Assembly (NCBI GenBank): GCA_017527945.1
Contig: JAFXPL010000025.1
Span: 1 to 9,263, forward strand
DNA from: Bacteroidales bacterium
Lineage (GTDB): Bacteria > Bacteroidota > Bacteroidia > Bacteroidales > WCHB1-69
Direction of reading: 5' to 3'
Length of the DNA stretch: 9,263 bases
Notes under the pieces: model-generated
Databases searched by the model: none
What the model was told of the DNA's origin: nothing
Seen by the model: the letters and a program-made list of their open reading frames with translations, nothing else
Shown: in pieces, positions 5,933 to 9,263 of the stretch
Position numbering within the stretch: position 1 is the stretch's first letter
How the letters are laid out: each line of letters opens with the position of its first letter
Position numbers and translations under genes: made by a program

Positions 5933-8024
5933 AATACCCCCCATGCCACTTCCGCAAAAACCACTCAATACCCAACAGCAGCACGATGGCAGCAAGGTAC
6001 CACGGGGAATTCAACAACATGGAGTATTTCTTCTGGTAGGAGGCCACCGGCTTGATGTTTTCGTTGGCCTTGATTGCCTTTGCCACGTTTTGCATCTCGT
6101 CGCGTGCGAAGAACTTGCCCCCGCTGGTCTGTGCGATGCCCTTCAGCAAGTCAAAGTCCGCGACCAAATTGGCGGTCTCCACGAAGATCTCCTGCACGGA
6201 GAAACTGCCGCTCTTTTCATAGCTTTTGGTCCCGAGTTGCGTCTTGGCGGTCCAGGTGTAGGTGCCCACGGGCAATTCGCCCATATTCAGGTAATACGCA
6301 TTGTTCTGCTTGGAAAACTGCGCGTCGTAGGTGGTGTCGCCGCTGCCCTTGATGGTGAGTTTCACGTCGGGGGTGTTGAGCAGTTCGCCGCTCTCGTTGT
6401 GTAGTTCGGCGGAGAACTCCACCGGCGCGTTCTCGGCGAAGACGGCGTTGTGGCGCACCCGGAACGGACTCTTGTCGTTCTTCGCCACCAAGAAGAGGGC
6501 CGTCTTGCTAACGATCTCGTTGAAGGCGTCGTGGTTCTGGTTGTTCACGTAGTCATAAACTTTCCACGACCAGAGGCCTGTACCGGAAATGATGCCCGTC
6601 TTGGCTCCGTTCACGTCGTTGAACATCACCAGCGGATATTTGGTTTCCACACCGCTAATCCGTTGTGTCATAAAGAGATTTGCGGAAACAGCGGCCTTGT
6701 AGGTCCCGAAAGGCGACTGCAGCGGCGGCAACACAGGGAGCAGCTGCTGCGCCTCCTCCGAAAAAGAGAAGAGCATGAAATTCGGGTTGTAGGCGGGTGT
6801 GGCATTGTTGGTCATGTTCTTGCCTTGCATGATCTGCAAACCGGTGTTCAGCCCATTGAAGGCATTCAGATCGGTCTGAGTGCCAACGACATACAAGGCT
6901 GAAACTCCGTTTTGGCGAATCTGCGACAGCAGCGATGAGGCGGGATGTTTCTTCGAGGGCAGCTGGTGCAGAACAACCAGTCCAAACTCGGCAGGATTAG
7001 CCTTGAACTCCTCCACTGACGCTACCGTAATATCATAATTTTCAGACAGTTCCAAGGCCGAACGGATAGCGGCCACATCGGGATGCGGCGCGTCATACAC
7101 GATGGCGATTTTGTCTTTCGACTCAATCACGCGGAGGTAGAACTGCGTGTGGTTGTTCTTGTAGGTCACCTCGCCGTCTAACTCGTCGAGATCGACCTTG
7201 AAACGCTTCAGCCCCGTTTTTTCCGCGTCAACCAAAAACGATACCGTTTCAAAATATTGGTTCCCAGATATTTGAAGCGTTTTCGAAAACACCTCGCCCT
7301 GGTCATCGGAGACGGTGATTTTGGCTGTTTTGCCCGAAAGTTTGCCAGCCTGCACCTTCACCTCCACGGGGGCGCGGTTGCCCTTCAGCACCTCTTTGTT
7401 GTGCACGATGTCGGCGATGAGCAAGTCGGTGGCCTGCTCGTCGGAGCCGAGACCGACCGTATAGACGGGGAATCCGGTCTTCTGGGCGGCATAATACGGG
7501 TTGGATCCGATGTTGTAGATGCCGTCCGTCAGCATTACCATGGCCCCCACGTTGCGGTTGGCGTAAAGCATACTGACCTCGTCGAACAGCGCGGAGAGGT
7601 TCGTGGATTTGTCGGAGAAATCGACATTCACCTTCTGATTATCCGCCAACAGGTTCTCATCGCCCACCAAATAGGCGTCCACGTCATACTGCTTGGCAAG
7701 TTCGTCAACCAACTGTTGCAGCTGTTTCGGATATTCGGAGGTGTAGTATCCGGCGTCTTTCCCGGACTTGATGGACTCGCTGTTGTCAATGGCGAAAAGG
7801 ATGACAGGCTTGTCGGTCTGCTTGCGGATCATCTTGAGCATGGGGGCGAGCAGTAGGAAGGCGATCAGCGACATGGCCACGCCGCGCAGGGAGGCCATCA
7901 CGATGCGGGAGCGCTTCTCGAAAACCACGTTGTCGTTCCGGAAGTAGAGGAACAAAGCATAGCCGACACCTAACAGGATTGCGAAAACGGCCAGCCAAAG
8001 AGGATACTGTGTAAGTAACGACAT
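5931..8024 (-). CDS. vWA-domain membrane protein
   Basis: A 697-residue inner-membrane protein. Two helices at the N-terminus (about 8-28 and 42-65) are followed by a large periplasmic region and a final helix (about 675-690, WYLAAIVLLLGIEWFL) with a short basic tail. A von Willebrand factor A domain begins at about 73; the metal-ion site is complete: D80-N-S-E-S84 (DxSxS), T141 in STNLS and D167 in LTDG. Residues about 205-310 and 530-620 look like beta-sandwich segments. This architecture occurs widely in Bacteroidota, resembling BatA/B-type and gliding-associated vWA proteins, but I know of no established function for this version. It starts nine bases after the trpS stop, so the two are co-transcribed with trpS first. 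Metal-dependent protein binding in the envelope is inferred from the intact site. No truncation or frameshift is seen. Confidence 0.88.
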   Translation of the reverse strand: MSLLTQYPLWLAVFAILLGVGYALFLYFRNDNVVFEKRSRIVMASLRGVAMSLIAFLLLAPMLKMIRKQTDKPVILFAIDNSESIKSGKDAGYYTSEYPKQLQQLVDELAKQYDVDAYLVGDENLLADNQKVNVDFSDKSTNLSALFDEVSMLYANRNVGAMVMLTDGIYNIGSNPYYAAQKTGFPVYTVGLGSDEQATDLLIADIVHNKEVLKGNRAPVEVKVQAGKLSGKTAKITVSDDQGEVFSKTLQISGNQYFETVSFLVDAEKTGLKRFKVDLDELDGEVTYKNNHTQFYLRVIESKDKIAIVYDAPHPDVAAIRSALELSENYDITVASVEEFKANPAEFGLVVLHQLPSKKHPASSLLSQIRQNGVSALYVVGTQTDLNAFNGLNTGLQIMQGKNMTNNATPAYNPNFMLFSFSEEAQQLLPVLPPLQSPFGTYKAAVSANLFMTQRISGVETKYPLVMFNDVNGAKTGIISGTGLWSWKVYDYVNNQNHDAFNEIVSKTALFLVAKNDKSPFRVRHNAVFAENAPVEFSAELHNESGELLNTPDVKLTIKGSGDTTYDAQFSKQNNAYYLNMGELPVGTYTWTAKTQLGTKSYEKSGSFSVQEIFVETANLVADFDLLKGIAQTSGGKFFARDEMQNVAKAIKANENIKPVASYQKKYSMLLNSPWYLAAIVLLLGIEWFLRKWHGGY

Positions 8025-8033
8025 TTCAGACGG

Positions 8034-9029
8034 TTAGAAGGATTTTATTCCGATAATTTCGCGCACTTCGCGCACGGTCTTGGCCGCGCTCTCGCGGGCT
8101 TTCTCCGCCCCTTCGCGGGCTACCCGGCGGATGTAGTCGTCCTGTCCGTTCAGCTCCTGGATGCGCTCATAGACCGGCTGCACGAAGGCGACCATGTCCT
8201 CGGCAAGCTGTTTCTTCATGTCGCCGTAGCGGATAGCGCAGTTCTGGTACTGCTCCTCGAAGAACTGCAGCGTCTCGGGCGCGGAAACGGCCTTCATCAG
8301 CTGGAAGAGGTTCTCCACGGCCTGCGTCTTGGGCTGGCCCGGCTCCGTGGGACCGCTGTCCGACACGGCCTTCTTCACCTTCTTGCGGATCACCTCCGGC
8401 GAGTCGGAAAGGTAGATGCAGGAATTCTCGTTGTCGGACTTGGACATTTTGGTGGAGCCGTCCAAGCCGGGGATTTTCACCAGCTCACTGCCGAAGTTGT
8501 AGGCCACGGGCAGCTTGAAGTATTCGTTCTTGTAGATGCGGTTGAAGCGCTGTGCGAAGTCGCGGGTCATCTCCAAATGCTGTTCCTGGTCCTTGCCCAC
8601 GGGCACCTTGTCGGCGCGGTGCAGCAGAATGTCGGCGGCCATGAGCACCGGGTAGGTAAGCAGGCCGGCGTTGACGTTGTCGGGCTGGCGGCGCACCTTC
8701 TCCTTGAAGGAGGCCACGCGCTGCAGCTCGCCCACATAGACGTTCATCGAGAGCAGCAGCGACAGCTCGCACACCTGCGGCACGTCGCTCTGCACATAGA
8801 TGGTCGCCTTCTCGGGGTCGAGGCCCGCCGCGATGTACTCTATCAGAATGTTCCGCACGTTAGACTGCAGGTCCGTGGGCGTCGGATGCGTCGTAAGTGA
8901 ATGATAATCAGCAATAAAGAAAAAACAATCATTCTCTTCCTGCATCTTGATGAAATTTCTGAGGGCGCCGAAATAGTTGCCCAAATGTAAAAATCCGGTC
9001 GGCCGGATGCCGCTAACAACTCTGTCCAT
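8034..9029 (-). CDS. trpS: Tryptophanyl-tRNA synthetase
   Basis: A 331-residue class Ic aminoacyl-tRNA synthetase that charges tRNA-Trp with tryptophan using ATP in the cytoplasm; its length is normal for the bacterial enzyme. The N-terminal SGIRPTGFLHLGNYFGA carries the HIGH-type signature as HLGN (15-18), and TKMSKSDN carries KMSKS at 194-198. MAADILLHRADKVPVGKDQ (130-148) contains Asp133, which in the family contacts the indole nitrogen and selects Trp over Tyr; DQEQHLEMTRD follows as in other TrpRS. The C-terminal helical part (about 225-331) binds the anticodon. It is the first gene of a two-gene operon with the vWA protein, driven by the -7 element at 9052-9059. No leader peptide or T-box-like structure fits into the leader of about 22 bases, so expression is probably constitutive. 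Confidence 0.97.
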   Translation of the reverse strand: MDRVVSGIRPTGFLHLGNYFGALRNFIKMQEENDCFFFIADYHSLTTHPTPTDLQSNVRNILIEYIAAGLDPEKATIYVQSDVPQVCELSLLLSMNVYVGELQRVASFKEKVRRQPDNVNAGLLTYPVLMAADILLHRADKVPVGKDQEQHLEMTRDFAQRFNRIYKNEYFKLPVAYNFGSELVKIPGLDGSTKMSKSDNENSCIYLSDSPEVIRKKVKKAVSDSGPTEPGQPKTQAVENLFQLMKAVSAPETLQFFEEQYQNCAIRYGDMKKQLAEDMVAFVQPVYERIQELNGQDDYIRRVAREGAEKARESAAKTVREVREIIGIKSF

Positions 9030-9051
9030 GTTCTATATTATTAAAGGGGCG

Positions 9052-9059
9052 CAAAAATA
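9052..9059 (-). promoter_or_regulatory. -7 promoter element for trpS
   Basis: On the minus strand this reads TATTTTTG followed by CG, a full match to TAnnTTTG, 22 bases before the trpS start codon. The transcript leader would be only about 15-20 bases. The region where a -33 box should be lies inside the hairpin at 9069-9106 and shows no clear TTTG. Confidence 0.65.
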
Positions 9060-9068
9060 CAAAAATTA

Positions 9069-9106
9069 AATGAAACGGAGTTGACCTAAATCAACTCCGT
9101 TTCATT
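9069..9106 (-). terminator. Perfect 16-bp hairpin terminator of the gene upstream of trpS
   Basis: Arms AATGAAACGGAGTTGA (9069-9084) and TCAACTCCGTTTCATT (9091-9106) are perfectly complementary around a six-base loop. On the minus strand the stem is followed by a T-rich run, giving a Rho-independent terminator for the gene ending at 9155. The T-rich run merges with the trpS -7 element nine bases on. Confidence 0.88.
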
Positions 9107-9112
9107 ACGCGT

Positions 9113-9154
9113 CGCAAAGAAACCGACGCAAGGAAACCATCGCAAAATCCGCGA
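9113..9154 (-). repeat. 14-base tandem repeat directly after a stop codon
   Basis: Units on the plus strand are CGCAAAGAAACCGA, CGCAAGGAAACCAT and a diverged CGCAAAATCCGCGA. The array abuts the TAG stop (9157-9155) of the minus-strand partial gene and lies between it and the hairpin terminator. Confidence 0.65.
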
Positions 9155-9263
9155 CTACTTGCAGCGGACGATATCGATGCCCTCTTCGGCATTCATTTCG
9201 TCCTGTTTGGCCTGGCATTCAGACTTGCCCATGCTCTCATCCTCGAAAAGCGGCACCATGTGC
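9155..9263 (-). CDS. C-terminal end of an unidentified protein (5' end outside window)
   Basis: The last 35 codons of a minus-strand frame entering from the right edge end in TAG at 9155-9157. The tail reads HMVPLFEDESMGKSEC, QAKQDEMNAEEG, IDIVRCK. It is acidic, with two cysteines (one three residues before the end) and no hydrophobic segment. I do not recognise the family. GC-rich codon use like the neighbours, the in-frame stop and the terminator placed 48 bases downstream support it as a real gene end. It could be a small protein starting at the ATG at 9260-9258 or, more likely, the end of a longer one. Confidence 0.6.
   Translation of the reverse strand, partial: HMVPLFEDESMGKSECQAKQDEMNAEEGIDIVRCK

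Overview
The window looks like a piece of a Bacteroidota chromosome, most likely an anaerobic, peptide- and amino-acid-fermenting member of the Bacteroidales. Four things point there: three copies of the Bacteroidota -7 promoter element TAnnTTTG in front of genes, AT-rich leaders without Shine-Dalgarno sites, short MKK-type lipoprotein signals, and a DPP5-type S9 peptidase next to lysine fermentation genes, both of which are known from relatives such as Porphyromonas. Genes are GC-rich while most spacers are AT-rich or repetitive. No gap between genes exceeds about 210 bases, and I see no tRNA, rRNA, CRISPR array, insertion sequence or prophage.

Layout. Positions 1-2111 (+) hold the end of a lysine fermentation operon: the C-terminus of the lysine 5,6-aminomutase alpha subunit (kamD), an uncharacterised 183-residue protein, and the beta subunit (kamE) with its cobalamin-binding and PLP-binding residues intact. 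A bidirectional hairpin terminator separates kamE from a convergent lipoprotein dipeptidyl peptidase of the DPP5 type (2219-4324, -). A divergent promoter region follows, then a membrane-anchored protein of unknown function (4478-5143, +) and a lipoprotein flavodoxin (5222-5809, +). A second bidirectional terminator separates these from the operon trpS -> vWA-domain membrane protein (9029 to 5931, -). The last bases hold the C-terminal 35 codons of another minus-strand gene.

Functionally, the peptidase would release dipeptides from peptides in the cell envelope, and the aminomutase would feed lysine into fermentation in the cytoplasm, so the left half fits life on protein. The right half (trpS, vWA protein) is ordinary core chromosome.

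I do not see a clear new defence or mobile system. The most unusual signal is in the spacers. Four of them carry a different short tandem repeat (units of 7/8, 7, 9 and 14 bases) at or within six bases of a stop codon, on the 3' side of the gene. The kamD spacer carries a chain of overlapping hairpins with a 23-base period. The repeat before kamE gives nine regularly spaced GGG runs on the template strand, a potential G-quadruplex array inside an operon encoding the subunits of one enzyme.
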